From NCBI GenBank assembly GCA_964602655.1, contig CAZRSF010000011.1:1-64000 (forward strand): a stretch of 64,000 nt of DNA, given 5' to 3'. The notes beneath the pieces are model-generated. The model did no database searches and was not told where the DNA came from. It saw only the letters and a list, made by a program, of their open reading frames with translations. The translations under genes and the position numbers were made by a program. Within the stretch, counting starts at the first letter, position 1. The number at the start of each line of letters is the position of its first letter. Source of the DNA: Moduliflexus sp964602655 (GTDB taxonomy: Bacteria; Moduliflexota; Moduliflexia; Moduliflexales; Moduliflexaceae). This document shows positions 17,845-27,131 of the stretch, one piece after another.

Positions 17845-18939
17845 ATGCAACACGCGCGACGGTTTGTTGTTTTCGTTGTTTTCATCGTTCTTACCTGTGT
17901 TTCAGGCGTATCGGCGGAAGAGCTTCGCATCCTTTGCTGGGAAGGTTACGCCGCCCCCGAATATACGGCATCGTTCGAACAACTCGTCAAAGAACAATTC
18001 GGGGTGGATGTCACGGTCATCGTACACAACGTCTCAGACCCGCAAGAATTTTTCGATGGTGTGCGCGGTAAGACTGCCGATCTGATCAGCCCTGCGCATA
18101 ATATCCCCAAATCAGACCGCTGGAGGCTGATTCAAGAGGGATTAGTCTTGCCGCTCAACCTCGAAAATATCCCGAACTACGCGCAGATTATTCCGGAACT
18201 GCAACATGCCGAATACATTACGGAAAATGGGAACGTGTACGGCGCGCCGATTGTCTATGGCCCGTACGGATTGGCGTATAATACGGCCATGTTTCCAGAA
18301 CCGCCGACCAGTTGGAATGTGTTATGGGATCCGCAGTATCGCGGGAAATATGCCATCAGCGCCGATTACCACGAAGCCAATATTTATGTTGCGGCTTTGG
18401 CTGCCGGGCTGAGTGAAGAACAGATATTTCAGTATGATATGCTCAACACGCCGGAACTTCAGCAACGTATTGATGAACTGGCGCAATACGCGAAAACACT
18501 GTGGGTTGGCGTGGATACTGCGGACGACTTGCAAGGATTGGCGCTCTCGACGGCATGGGGATTTGCTTTGCCGGAATTGCAGCGGCGCGGGGAAGTCTGG
18601 AAAATGGCCGAACCGAAAGAAGGCACGACCGGCTGGGTGGATAATTGGATGATTTCAGCGGCATTACAAGATAATTCAACGATGAAAGCGATTGCGGAAG
18701 CCTGGATCAATCACAGCCTCAGCCCGGATGTTCAGGTCGGATATGTGCGTAATATTGCCCAATTTCCGGTCAATTTACACATCAAAGACCGGTTGACGCC
18801 AGAAGAAATTGCCACCTATCATCTTGACGATCCAACCTATTTCAAACATCACCTCATCTTGTGGAAGGTGTTATCGCGGCGGGATCAAGACGGATTCAGG
18901 CGCATGTGGAAAAAAGCGATGCAGAAACGCATTCCCTGA
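17845..18939 (+). CDS. PotD/PotF-like periplasmic binding protein
   Basis: A 364-residue extracellular solute-binding protein of the spermidine/putrescine type. Residues 1-24 are a signal peptide (FVVFIVLTCVSGVSA-EE). The mature start ELRILCWEGYAAPEY closely follows the PotD/PotF pattern, and GAPIVYGPYGLAYNT, WNVLWDPQYRGKYA and TTGWVDNWMIS are typical segments of the family. A strong GGAGGG precedes the ATG at 17845. No permease or ATPase gene accompanies it. The next gene, 50 bases downstream, is a hybrid histidine kinase with a periplasmic domain, so this protein more likely serves as a ligand-binding sensor subunit than as a transporter part. Polyamine or related cations are the first candidates for ligand. 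Confidence 0.88.
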   Translation: MQHARRFVVFVVFIVLTCVSGVSAEELRILCWEGYAAPEYTASFEQLVKEQFGVDVTVIVHNVSDPQEFFDGVRGKTADLISPAHNIPKSDRWRLIQEGLVLPLNLENIPNYAQIIPELQHAEYITENGNVYGAPIVYGPYGLAYNTAMFPEPPTSWNVLWDPQYRGKYAISADYHEANIYVAALAAGLSEEQIFQYDMLNTPELQQRIDELAQYAKTLWVGVDTADDLQGLALSTAWGFALPELQRRGEVWKMAEPKEGTTGWVDNWMISAALQDNSTMKAIAEAWINHSLSPDVQVGYVRNIAQFPVNLHIKDRLTPEEIATYHLDDPTYFKHHLILWKVLSRRDQDGFRRMWKKAMQKRIP

Positions 18940-18989
18940 AAAAACGTTGTCATTTTTTACAACTATCGCCTCATCATCGGGTACGCGCT

Positions 18990-21260
18990 ATGTTTTCCAC
19001 ATTTTCGTTACCGCGATTCAGATTGACCAGCCGGCTGTCATTACGACTGTTCTGGTATGCAGCGCTGTGCAGCGCGATTTTTACCCTGCTCGTGTCCGCT
19101 ATCCAACTCTGGTTAAGCTATCAGCATGATCTGGACTCGATTGAACGGGATATGCAATTCATACAGGCAAGTTACCTTCCTTCGTTGAACAGAAGTTTGT
19201 ATGAGCTTGACGGAGAGCAGCTTCGATTGCAATTGAGTGGATTACTCCAATTTCAACATATTGCGTACGTCGAAATTATTGCGAAGGAAGAACACGTCGG
19301 AAAATTTTCAGCCGGGAATTTCAGCGCCGAACAGGATATTGTTCGCGCGTTTCCGCTCGAATACCCAAATGTTCGGCACAAAGGTCAGAACCTTTCCTTA
19401 GGAACCCTAACCGTCACCATCACGCTGCATGGCGTCCATACACGCCTGATGAAAAATGCGGTCTTGATTTTATGCGCGAACGCCGCGCAAATTTTTTTGA
19501 CGGCCTTTATGCTGCTCGTCATCATCCATGTGCTGATTACGCGCCACTTGATCGCGATGGCCTCCTATACCTCCAGCCTGGATATTCATCAGTTAGAAGG
19601 CGTGTTCGCATTACATCGGTCACATCGAAAACATGCGGACGTAGATGAGTTGGATATGGTGGTCGCGGCGCTGAATGATTTGCAGGCGCGCCTGAGAAGC
19701 GATATTATGCGCCGCCTCCGCGCCGAAGAGCGCCTTCGCAAGATGTATGCGGAATTGGAGATGCGCGTGCAACAACGCACGGAAGAACTCACGCAGGCGA
19801 ATCGAGAATTACATCATACGAAAGAAATCGCAGAACATGCGAATCGCTCCAAAACCCTGTTTTTAGCGAATATGAGCCACGAACTGCGGACGCCGTTGAA
19901 CGTCATCTTAGGGTACACGCAGATTCTTGAACAAGAAGAACGGTTGTCGGAACAGGAGCAAAAAGCGATTGAAACGATTCATCATAGCGGACGGCATTTG
20001 CTGCAAATGATTGATGATTTATTGGATTTATCGAAAATTGATGCGCAAAAAATTGACGTACAGTTAAAAGAGGTGGCGTTCCAGGCGTTTCTGCATGACA
20101 TCGCTGATATGATGCAAATTCGCGCATATCAAAAGCAGTTGAATTTTACGACGGACTTTGCCCCGGATTTGCCGCCGGGCATTCTGATTGATGAACACCG
20201 GCTGCGCCAGGTGCTGCTGAATCTTTCGAATAATGCGGTCAAATATACTGAAGAGGGCATGATTACGTTTCGGGTGCACCGCATAGCAGGGGAAGCTCCG
20301 CAACATGCCTCTGAATCAGCATTCGCGGTCACGCTGCGGTTTGAGATTCTCGATACAGGGATCGGCATTCCAGCCGATAAAATCGGACACATCTTCGATG
20401 CCTTTTACCAGATTGATACGGGGGACGCGCATATCGAAGGCAGCGGGTTAGGATTGGCCATCAGCCGTTCATTAGTCCGCATGATGGGCGGCGAGTTGTT
20501 GGTCAACAGTACGGTAAAGCAAGGAAGTCTGTTCTGGTTTGATCTTTCTGTCACCGCGCTCCCGATGCAGACGCCGGAATCTATCGGCCAGATGCGCCGG
20601 ATCATCGGCTATACCGGCGAACGACGAACGGTGTTTGTCGTTGACGACGATCAGCAGAATCTCGCGGTCATGCGCGATATGCTGACTCCATTGGATTTCC
20701 GGGTGAATGAGGCTGCCAATGGGCGTATCGCGCTTGAACAGATTCGGCGTCTTCGACCGGATATGCTCTTTTTGGATATCATCATGCCAGAGATGGATGG
20801 CATTGAAGTGGCTCAGCGGCTTCGGCAGTTTCCCGAACTCGATCAGATGCCGATCATCGCCGTCTCGGCAAGCATTTCAGGGCGGCACCTTCAGAAGAGT
20901 CTTGAGGTTGGTTGCAACGGATTTCTATCAAAGCCGATCTACCTGGACAACCTGTTCAAAACGTTGCAACAATATCTACATGTCGAATGGGTGTATGAAG
21001 AGCGGAATTCGCCGCATTCCTCTCTGCTGAATGCTGAAGAGCCGATTGGAGCGATCCCCCCTCGTGAAGATTTACTTCCGTTATTTGAGGCGGCTCAGGC
21101 GCGAAATATCACTGCAATTAAAAAATGGCTTGACATGTTTCAACACGACCAGACTCAATATCAAGCATTTCTATTGAAAATGCAATTCTATACGACGCAT
21201 TATCAATTTAACAATATCGTAGAATTACTGGCCCCTTATCTCAGGAGAACGCATCCATGA
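18990..21260 (+). CDS. Membrane hybrid sensor histidine kinase
   Basis: A 756-residue hybrid kinase. Helix 1 (about 18-40) and helix 2 (about 160-182) enclose a periplasmic domain of about 120 residues, followed by a HAMP-like linker and coiled coil, HisKA with MSHELRTPLN, HATPase with N box LSNNAVKYTE and G boxes DTGIGIP and GSGLGLA, and a receiver with VVDDDQQN, phospho-Asp in LFLDIIMPEMDG and Lys in FLSKPI. A helical tail of about 70 residues follows YLHVEWVYEE and lacks an obvious HPt histidine. The start is set at ATG 18990 because the residues encoded upstream overlap the binding-protein gene in another frame. It is linked to the PotD-like gene (50-base gap) and overlaps the next gene as ATGA. 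It probably reads the bound state of the periplasmic protein. Confidence 0.88.
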   Translation: MFSTFSLPRFRLTSRLSLRLFWYAALCSAIFTLLVSAIQLWLSYQHDLDSIERDMQFIQASYLPSLNRSLYELDGEQLRLQLSGLLQFQHIAYVEIIAKEEHVGKFSAGNFSAEQDIVRAFPLEYPNVRHKGQNLSLGTLTVTITLHGVHTRLMKNAVLILCANAAQIFLTAFMLLVIIHVLITRHLIAMASYTSSLDIHQLEGVFALHRSHRKHADVDELDMVVAALNDLQARLRSDIMRRLRAEERLRKMYAELEMRVQQRTEELTQANRELHHTKEIAEHANRSKTLFLANMSHELRTPLNVILGYTQILEQEERLSEQEQKAIETIHHSGRHLLQMIDDLLDLSKIDAQKIDVQLKEVAFQAFLHDIADMMQIRAYQKQLNFTTDFAPDLPPGILIDEHRLRQVLLNLSNNAVKYTEEGMITFRVHRIAGEAPQHASESAFAVTLRFEILDTGIGIPADKIGHIFDAFYQIDTGDAHIEGSGLGLAISRSLVRMMGGELLVNSTVKQGSLFWFDLSVTALPMQTPESIGQMRRIIGYTGERRTVFVVDDDQQNLAVMRDMLTPLDFRVNEAANGRIALEQIRRLRPDMLFLDIIMPEMDGIEVAQRLRQFPELDQMPIIAVSASISGRHLQKSLEVGCNGFLSKPIYLDNLFKTLQQYLHVEWVYEERNSPHSSLLNAEEPIGAIPPREDLLPLFEAAQARNITAIKKWLDMFQHDQTQYQAFLLKMQFYTTHYQFNNIVELLAPYLRRTHP

Positions 21261-22381
21261 GCGTATCACCGTCGAAGTCGCACACGATTTTGATCGTTGA
21301 CGATAAACTTGAAAATATCGAAATTCTCATCCGCGTCCTGGAACGCGTCGGATTCGAATTGCTGGTCGCTCAGAATGGGAAAGAGGTGTTCGACGTCCTA
21401 CAACATGCCTCTCCGAATCTTATTCTTTTAGACGTCATGATGCCGGATATTGACGGTTTCGAAGTCTGCCGCCGCCTGAAAGCCGATGAACGCACGCGCG
21501 ACATTCCGGTCATTTTTCTGAGCGCACTCATCGAACATGTTGATAAACTGAAAGGGTTCAAATTAGGCGCAGTGGACTACATTACGAAGCCGTTTCAGCA
21601 TGAAGAGGTGTTGGCGCGAGTCAGAACCCATCTCACCATTCGCGACTTGCAAACGCGCCTGCAAGAATCGAATCAGCGTTTGCAGCAGCGCACGGTCGAA
21701 TTGGAGTCCACCAATAAAGAATTACGCAACTTTGCGTATATTGTCTCGCATGATTTGAAAGCCCCGCTGCGAGGCATTTCCCAACTTTCGAGCTGGCTGA
21801 TTCAAGATCATGGCGAGACGTTGGCCCCGGAAGGCAAAGAATTGCTTGATCTGCTGATTAACCGCGTCAAACGGATGGATCGGCTGATTGATGGCATTCT
21901 GGCATATTCCAGAGCCGGAAGGCCGTCAGAGGTCGTTGACGACATCGATCTCGATATGCTCATTCCAGAAGTCGTCAAAAGCTTGATGCCGCCCGTCAAT
22001 ATCAACGTGACGTATGATAGAGGGTTTCCGGCGCTGCGCGGCAACCCTACGCAAATCGCTCAAGTATTTCAGAACCTTCTGAGTAACGCGATCAAATTCA
22101 TGGATAAACCGGATGGACAGATTCGGATCGGATGCAGCGAAGACGAGAATTATTGGCAATTTTGGATTGCTGATAATGGGCCGGGCATTGACCCGCAATA
22201 CCATGAGAAAATTTTTCAAATCTTTCAAACGCTTCGCGCGTCAGACGATACTGAAAACAGCGGAATCGGGTTGACAATCGTCAAGAAAATCATCGAAACG
22301 TATGGCGGGACAATCTGGGTGGAAAGCGTGTCAGGCCAAGGCAGCACGTTCTGGTTTACCTATCCGAAGCAGGCGAAATAA
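21257..22381 (+). CDS. Response regulator-histidine kinase protein
   Basis: A 374-residue cytoplasmic protein with an N-terminal receiver (residues 9-125: IVDDKLEN, phospho-Asp in LILLDVMMPDIDG, Lys in YITKPF), a short coiled coil (LQESNQRLQQRTVELE), then HisKA with VSHDLKAPLRG and HATPase with NLLSNAIKF, DNGPGIDP and SGIGLTIVKK. The DLKAPLRG-type H box is typical of bacteriophytochrome-like kinases. It overlaps the upstream hybrid kinase by four bases (ATGA), so they form a phosphorelay unit: the upstream kinase is the likely donor to this receiver. No DNA-binding domain is present; the output must go through another protein. Confidence 0.9.
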   Translation: MSVSPSKSHTILIVDDKLENIEILIRVLERVGFELLVAQNGKEVFDVLQHASPNLILLDVMMPDIDGFEVCRRLKADERTRDIPVIFLSALIEHVDKLKGFKLGAVDYITKPFQHEEVLARVRTHLTIRDLQTRLQESNQRLQQRTVELESTNKELRNFAYIVSHDLKAPLRGISQLSSWLIQDHGETLAPEGKELLDLLINRVKRMDRLIDGILAYSRAGRPSEVVDDIDLDMLIPEVVKSLMPPVNINVTYDRGFPALRGNPTQIAQVFQNLLSNAIKFMDKPDGQIRIGCSEDENYWQFWIADNGPGIDPQYHEKIFQIFQTLRASDDTENSGIGLTIVKKIIETYGGTIWVESVSGQGSTFWFTYPKQAK

Positions 22382-22405
22382 CGACAAGCACGTTGTATTG
22401 ACACC

Positions 22406-22438
22406 AGAACTCGGAGGGGCTGGAGACTTCGGAGTTCA
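22406..22438. repeat. Decayed palindrome of the CCGAGG/CCTCGG type
   Basis: A segment with AGAACTCGGAGG on the left and CTTCGGAGTTC on the right has the length and outer bases of the copy at 59978-60010, but its centre no longer pairs. It lies about 90 bases before the BLUF gene. Confidence 0.4.
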
Positions 22439-22528
22439 GAGACGACGAAAATGATCGTCGCGCATACTGGCGTTCCTCTGTTTTTTCGATAGAGAGAACG
22501 CCCCGAAACGCTATATAGGAGGCTTATT

Positions 22529-22960
22529 ATGCAGCTTTATCGTTTGATTTATGTCAGTGATGTTGCCAGTTATATTGACTGGACGGATTTGAAAGATATT
22601 CTTTTGAAAAGTCAGGAAAATAACGCCAGCTTAGACGTAACCGGTCTTCTGGTGATGATCTCGCGAAAATTCTTACAAGTATTGGAAGGCTCCGCAGAAC
22701 ATCTCAATGCGCTGTATGCCAAAATATTACGGGATTCCAGACACGATCACTCCTGCCTTATCAGCTATATGCCGATTTCCGAACGCCACTTCAGTCAATG
22801 GTCAATGCAGGGGATTAACCTGACCTTGATGAAACCGGAATTTACCGAATTTTTACTCAAAAAATACGGGCACGCCCCTGATGGCAGTATTGCAATTCCC
22901 GATGACCCATTATTAGCACATAGCTTACTGTACGATATTTACGTCAATTCAAGACCCTAA
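22529..22960 (+). CDS. BLUF-domain blue-light sensor
   Basis: A 143-residue protein made of a single BLUF domain, which binds FAD and senses blue light. The photoactive residues are all present at the same numbers as in the cyanobacterial Slr1694 protein: Tyr8 (LIYVS), Asn32 (ENNAS), Gln50 (FLQVLEG) and Trp91 (FSQWSM). No output domain follows beyond a short C-terminal extension, as in the short BLUF proteins that act by protein-protein contact. AGGAGG (in ATATAGGAGGCTT) precedes the ATG. It is 147 bases downstream of a receiver-kinase gene, so light input into that phosphorelay is plausible but unproven. Confidence 0.93.
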   Translation: MQLYRLIYVSDVASYIDWTDLKDILLKSQENNASLDVTGLLVMISRKFLQVLEGSAEHLNALYAKILRDSRHDHSCLISYMPISERHFSQWSMQGINLTLMKPEFTEFLLKKYGHAPDGSIAIPDDPLLAHSLLYDIYVNSRP

Positions 22961-22970
22961 CCGTGATGAC

Positions 22971-23009
22971 AAAAAACGCTGTCAGATACGTCAGCCGTAT
23001 CTGACAGCG
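22971..23009 (-). terminator. Intrinsic terminator of the barrel/ABC operon
   Basis: Perfect 14-base stem CGCTGTCAGATACG (22977-22990) with its complement at 22996-23009 and a 5-base loop. The six A residues at 22971-22976 give a U-run for minus-strand transcripts, so it ends the operon whose last gene stops at 23016. It may also slow transcription arriving from the BLUF gene. Confidence 0.85.
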
Positions 23010-23015
23010 AACCTG

Positions 23016-24455
23016 CTAAAACGCTAAACTGATGCTGGCGTCAAGATCGATTGCCTGACCGCTGAACGTATATTCGCGGTTCTCCTCGCCGAAATGACCG
23101 GTGATGTCGAATTGCAACGCGGCATTCGAGGCGAGTTGATACGAGATGCCGGGTTTCAGCAGCCACGAGGAATCCGTCAGGTTGGAAATCACATTGACAT
23201 TCAGCGTCATGTCGCTGAGCAGGAACTTCGACACACTCCCGAAAATCGCTGCGTACCACTGGCCGTAATCGTTCGGCTGATAATAATTTCCTGCCAAAAA
23301 TACCTGACGAACCTGTTCATCTTTCAGCATGTCTGCGTCGTAACCGTTCGGATTGTGATACATCTCGGCAGTCACGCTGATGCGATCATTGTAATTCCCA
23401 TAATCGAAGGTTCGCGTCGCGCCGAGCGCAAAACGCGGCGCCCATTCATCCGTGTCTTTGGCGGTATCAATCCATTCGCCAGCGTCATTTTGCTCTAAAT
23501 ATGTCCGGTTATCCCCTCTGACAAGGCTCATTTCGCCGCGCCAGCTTGTCCGCAGTTTATACATGGCAACATCAAGACCGAACACGGGATGATAATCTTT
23601 TTTATGCCAGGCGGAGAGGCCGATTTCGATGTCGTTCGGCAGCAGCCATTCCACTTTTCCAGCGGTCGCGATTTGCGACATATCGTCCGCATTATCGAAT
23701 TGCGCGAATCCGTACAGATTCACGGTCGTGCCGAACGGCACATGCGTTTTCAGGCCATACACCCCTTCCAGACGGCTATCCAAATCCGTAAACGACTTGC
23801 GGTCTTCGCTGAGGAGATCGGTCGGATTCCAGAAGTAGCAGCGTCCCCATTTCAACGCCTGTTTTCCAAAGCGAAAATAGACTTTTTTGGCGATATTCAC
23901 ATCCACGAATAATTCTTTCAAGATCGTATCGAAATCGTCGGGTTCTTCGACGGTCTCGCCGGGCTGCGCATTCTCCGCCGCGTTCGGTTCGTTCAGCAGC
24001 GGCGAATAGGACAGCCACAGATCGCCGAACGCCTTGATCCCTTTCTTCCAGCGCATATCCAGCAAAAAATCCCCTTCGACAGATGTCGAATACGGGTTAT
24101 CTTCAAAATTTTTATCACCGTCGAGATAGTCGCGCAGCAGTGATGCGCCGAAATTGGCGGACAATTCGCCGGAAAACGAGACCGATTCCTGATCCATAAT
24201 TGCCGATAGCGAGTCGTCGGCGGTGTCTTCAACTTCTGAGACGCTGTCGCCAGAGGAAAAAATGTCGTCTTCCGAGGAATTCAGGTCGGGCGATTTCGGC
24301 GCGGCGTCAGGTTGTTCGGTCTGCGGCGGCGCTTCCTCAAGCGTGTCGGTAGAAAACAGGTCGTCTTCGTTCACTTCTTGCGCGGAGATCGGCTGAGCGC
24401 AGAGCATCAGCGCGAATCCGATTATAAAAAGATATTGATATAAGTTTTGTTTCAT
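23016..24455 (-). CDS. Outer-membrane beta-barrel protein with acidic linker
   Basis: A 479-residue protein. Residues 1-25 are a signal peptide (ending PISAQE), residues 26-95 an acidic Ser/Asp/Glu-rich linker with repeated DDIFSS/DDLFST-like units, and the rest a series of alternating amphipathic strands ending in ...ISLAF, the C-terminal phenylalanine of BAM-inserted barrels. It has the look of porin-like barrels encoded with ABC and LolA-like genes in other diderms; a family cannot be named with certainty. It is the last gene of the operon and lies 50 bases from the LolA-like gene, with a palindrome ending 11 bases before the ATG. No clear Shine-Dalgarno is seen. The operon context suggests export to, or insertion in, the outer membrane. 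Confidence 0.75.
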   Translation of the reverse strand: MKQNLYQYLFIIGFALMLCAQPISAQEVNEDDLFSTDTLEEAPPQTEQPDAAPKSPDLNSSEDDIFSSGDSVSEVEDTADDSLSAIMDQESVSFSGELSANFGASLLRDYLDGDKNFEDNPYSTSVEGDFLLDMRWKKGIKAFGDLWLSYSPLLNEPNAAENAQPGETVEEPDDFDTILKELFVDVNIAKKVYFRFGKQALKWGRCYFWNPTDLLSEDRKSFTDLDSRLEGVYGLKTHVPFGTTVNLYGFAQFDNADDMSQIATAGKVEWLLPNDIEIGLSAWHKKDYHPVFGLDVAMYKLRTSWRGEMSLVRGDNRTYLEQNDAGEWIDTAKDTDEWAPRFALGATRTFDYGNYNDRISVTAEMYHNPNGYDADMLKDEQVRQVFLAGNYYQPNDYGQWYAAIFGSVSKFLLSDMTLNVNVISNLTDSSWLLKPGISYQLASNAALQFDITGHFGEENREYTFSGQAIDLDASISLAF

Positions 24456-24466
24456 ATTTCGTTCGA

Positions 24467-24499
24467 AGACCTCACAGGTTTCGAAAACCTGTGAGGTCT
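24467..24499. repeat. Start-proximal palindrome, CCTCACAGG type
   Basis: Arms AGACCTCACAGGTTT and complement (24467-24481 and 24485-24499) with a 3-base centre. It is 6 bases after the LolA-like stop and 11 bases before the start of the barrel gene. The core is almost that of 2251-2281, with AG/CT in place of AA/TT at the ends. Confidence 0.85.
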
Positions 24500-24505
24500 C
24501 CTTAT

Positions 24506-25285
24506 TTATTTGCTTAAATTTTCCAGGTAGGCTTTCGTAAAGATGTCGTCATTGATGGGCTGCAACGTGATGCCGGAGATTTCGACCATAGACTTGTTTC
24601 CTTTTTCGAATTCATCCACGAAAATCATCTGCTGTGGGATGAATTTGCCCTCGACGGTCGTATATTTCGGGAAAAAGCCGGATTCCATCAACGCGCCGGA
24701 AAGAGAATACGATTCTTCTTTCATGGTCAGAAAATTATCGGTACGCACCCAGTAAATCTTTTTCGGGTAATCCACATCCTTGACTCTGGCTTTGACTTCG
24801 AAACGATAGACCGGAATGTTGGCTTTGCCCAGCGTTTCTTCCGTCAGAATTTCGTTGCCTTGCGCGTCCAGCGCAGGCTCGTACAATTCGGAGAACTTCT
24901 TTGTTTCCATATCGCCGGCTGTGGCATCCGATCCGCCGATGGATTCGTCGCGATCCATGATCTGAAACGTGCGGGTATTGCGGCGATACATCCACATATT
25001 ATCGCCGACACGCAGATAGCCGTTGCCCTTATCGGTATCCGGCGCGATCATGACGATCAAAAAGGCGTCATCGCGGTCGCGGCGATAATAGACGCTTTCC
25101 AACACTTTGACGCCTTCGTCCGGCTTTTGTTGCGTAATTTTGACTTTGGCGGTAATGTCCACGCCGAGCTTTTCCATATCGTCCATCTTTTGCATAATTT
25201 CAATGACTTTCGGCGAGGCAAAACTCGCGCTGTTCCAGATCAAACACAGCGTCATGCAGACGAGAACACTCCAGATTCGTTTCAT
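24506..25285 (-). CDS. LolA-like outer-membrane lipoprotein-sorting protein
   Basis: A 259-residue periplasmic protein with signal peptide (residues 1-24, ending SASFA). The mature part has the LolA/LolB-like fold signature of the 'outer membrane lipoprotein-sorting protein' family: VYYRRDRDDAFLIVMIAPD, NMWMYRRNTRTFQIMD, and ending with the Ile-Thr-Leu-Gln-Pro-Ile-Asn strand and FTKAYLENL. Such proteins carry hydrophobic cargo across the periplasm. The start at 25285 is chosen because AAGGAG lies upstream; the frame remains open through the upstream palindrome, which would mislead a start call. It sits between two ABC permeases and the barrel protein, which is consistent with moving cargo from the inner to the outer membrane. 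Confidence 0.85.
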   Translation of the reverse strand: MKRIWSVLVCMTLCLIWNSASFASPKVIEIMQKMDDMEKLGVDITAKVKITQQKPDEGVKVLESVYYRRDRDDAFLIVMIAPDTDKGNGYLRVGDNMWMYRRNTRTFQIMDRDESIGGSDATAGDMETKKFSELYEPALDAQGNEILTEETLGKANIPVYRFEVKARVKDVDYPKKIYWVRTDNFLTMKEESYSLSGALMESGFFPKYTTVEGKFIPQQMIFVDEFEKGNKSMVEISGITLQPINDDIFTKAYLENLSK

Positions 25286-25309
25286 TCGATTTCTCCTTGT
25301 GGCATATTC

Positions 25310-25342
25310 AACCCTGCCAGGGTTCGAAACCCTGGCAGGGTT
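25310..25342. repeat. Start-proximal palindrome, CCCTGCCAGGG type
   Basis: Perfect 15-base arms (25310-25324 and 25328-25342) around CGA. It is 16 bases after the permease stop and 24 bases before the LolA-like start. Confidence 0.9.
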
Positions 25343-25358
25343 ATTCTTTTTATTCACA

Positions 25359-27122
25359 TTATTCGAAATGGCGCAGCGCATCGGCCACAGACATTTTGGC
25401 GGCGCGATTGGCCGGGAAAAACGAGGTGATAAAGGCGATGCTCAAAATAATCGCCAGATTTTTGACGGCATCCAACGCCGTCGGCAAGAAATACAGATGT
25501 TTATCCGACAAAAACATCGTAAACATGCTCTCGGATTCGATCTTCGGCAGACTGAGCGCATACATTCCGACATATCCGATGCCTAAGCCGACCAGACTGG
25601 CGAAAAACGCCAATAACACGACTTCCAGCACGAAACTCCAACGCACGTCGCCGCGCTGCATCCCGATGGCTCGAATCGTGCCGATTTCTCGCGTCCGTTC
25701 CCGAATCGTCATGCGCAATGTGTTCACGACGCCAATCAGAATAATGAAAAAGAGCACCAGGACGGCAACCATCGTAATCATGTCGAGCACTTGTTCCATT
25801 TTCAGGACGCCGCTCGCTAATTCATACATGGTATTCACTTCCACGACGCGCCCTTTCCACTCGGTATCTTTCAAGGCTTTGTGTTTTTTCTCCCAGGCTG
25901 TCTCGTCATACGTCATTTCCAATAACGTCCATTCTTTCAACGTCAGAGGAAACAAGGCGCTTTCTTTGGCAAGCGTCGCCGGAGACTTCGGCACCGCCGG
26001 GATGCTGGTTTCGTACAACTCCTGCTCATGCACGAAGACCATCTCATCTGTCAACACGTCATTCGCCTGAAAGATGCCGCTGACCCGCAGCGAACGCGGC
26101 GTGGACATCCCTTCGAATTTCGTCTCGTACATAGCGCTGATCGGATCGCCGATTTGCACGCCGAGCGCCTGCGCCATTTTCTGACTCAAAAAGGCCGCCT
26201 GTCTGTCATTCCAGAGCGTATCGAGTTGCCCTTCGGTCAGCATGATTTTTTCAGCGAATTGTTTTCGCAGCGCCTCGTCCGGCAACACGGCCAACGCCTG
26301 CGCGGTCTGCTGCGCTCCGTTCTCCGCCTTCAGCGAACCGATATAACCTGCTGCGCCCGGTTGCAAGGCTTCATGCAAGCGGTTGGCCTGTTCAATGACC
26401 AACTTCGGTTTTTCTAAATTTTTCATCACAACGGACAACGACGCGTTCTCCTGCGGCATCAGCCCAACCAGCGGTTTGAGCGTTTCCTGTGACGTAAAGG
26501 CGGCGAAACTCATGAACGGATTCGTTGACCTCAACACCGCGACGACGGTAAACTGCGCGGCCTGCACCTGCCCGTACACGGTGGAAAACTGGACGCGAAT
26601 CGTATCATTCACCCCGACATTCAGTTTTTCCGCCATCTTGTCGTACAGGAGAATCGGATTTTCGCGGGTAGCATCGTTGATGTCGAGATGATTTCCGGTG
26701 ATAACTTCGGTCTCGTCCGTAAAACTGTCGTCCATTTGGATGCCAACGACGACAAGAAATTCGGAAGTGCCCTTGCCTAAGGCGCGTACGCTGTGCGAAT
26801 GTCCAGCGGACATATTCTGCGTCGAGACGCCTTCGTAAATGTCTTTATCGCCTTCGACGCGTTCGCGAATGATTTGCATGAAACGGTCTTTATCGCGAAT
26901 CAGCCCCCAGGTTTTTTTGTCCTGCTTTTCTTGCATGGTGACGAGAATATGGCCGGTCATCCATTTCATGATTTTGTTCAGTAAGATATCCGACAGGCCG
27001 TGCGCAAAAGCGTTCGACAAAATCAAAATGCTCATGCCGAAGGCAATGCCGATGCCTAACAAGATATTGCGCCGTTTCTGGCGAAATAAATTCCGTACGC
27101 TGATTTTGAAAAGCATGTTCAT
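25359..27122 (-). CDS. FtsX/MacB-type ABC transporter permease
   Basis: A 587-residue permease with an N-terminal helix (about 18-40), a large periplasmic MacB_PCD-like domain (about 45-420), and three C-terminal helices (about 445-570) in the FtsX arrangement, including RERTREIGTIRAIGMQRGDV, the conserved coupling segment before the third helix. This architecture is shared by LolC/E and MacB. It is the second permease of the operon and is separated from the first by 135 bases that hold a nested palindrome. The two permeases and the ATPase probably form a heterodimeric transporter working with the LolA-like protein downstream. Confidence 0.9.
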   Translation of the reverse strand: MNMLFKISVRNLFRQKRRNILLGIGIAFGMSILILSNAFAHGLSDILLNKIMKWMTGHILVTMQEKQDKKTWGLIRDKDRFMQIIRERVEGDKDIYEGVSTQNMSAGHSHSVRALGKGTSEFLVVVGIQMDDSFTDETEVITGNHLDINDATRENPILLYDKMAEKLNVGVNDTIRVQFSTVYGQVQAAQFTVVAVLRSTNPFMSFAAFTSQETLKPLVGLMPQENASLSVVMKNLEKPKLVIEQANRLHEALQPGAAGYIGSLKAENGAQQTAQALAVLPDEALRKQFAEKIMLTEGQLDTLWNDRQAAFLSQKMAQALGVQIGDPISAMYETKFEGMSTPRSLRVSGIFQANDVLTDEMVFVHEQELYETSIPAVPKSPATLAKESALFPLTLKEWTLLEMTYDETAWEKKHKALKDTEWKGRVVEVNTMYELASGVLKMEQVLDMITMVAVLVLFFIILIGVVNTLRMTIRERTREIGTIRAIGMQRGDVRWSFVLEVVLLAFFASLVGLGIGYVGMYALSLPKIESESMFTMFLSDKHLYFLPTALDAVKNLAIILSIAFITSFFPANRAAKMSVADALRHFE

Positions 27123-27131
27123 ATTTTTTTA

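Noticed and set aside
25297..26070. A 257-codon plus-strand frame inside the permease region
   Set aside because: It is antisense to an FtsX/MacB permease with clear helices and motifs, and its translation is Ser/Thr/Ile-rich low-information sequence.
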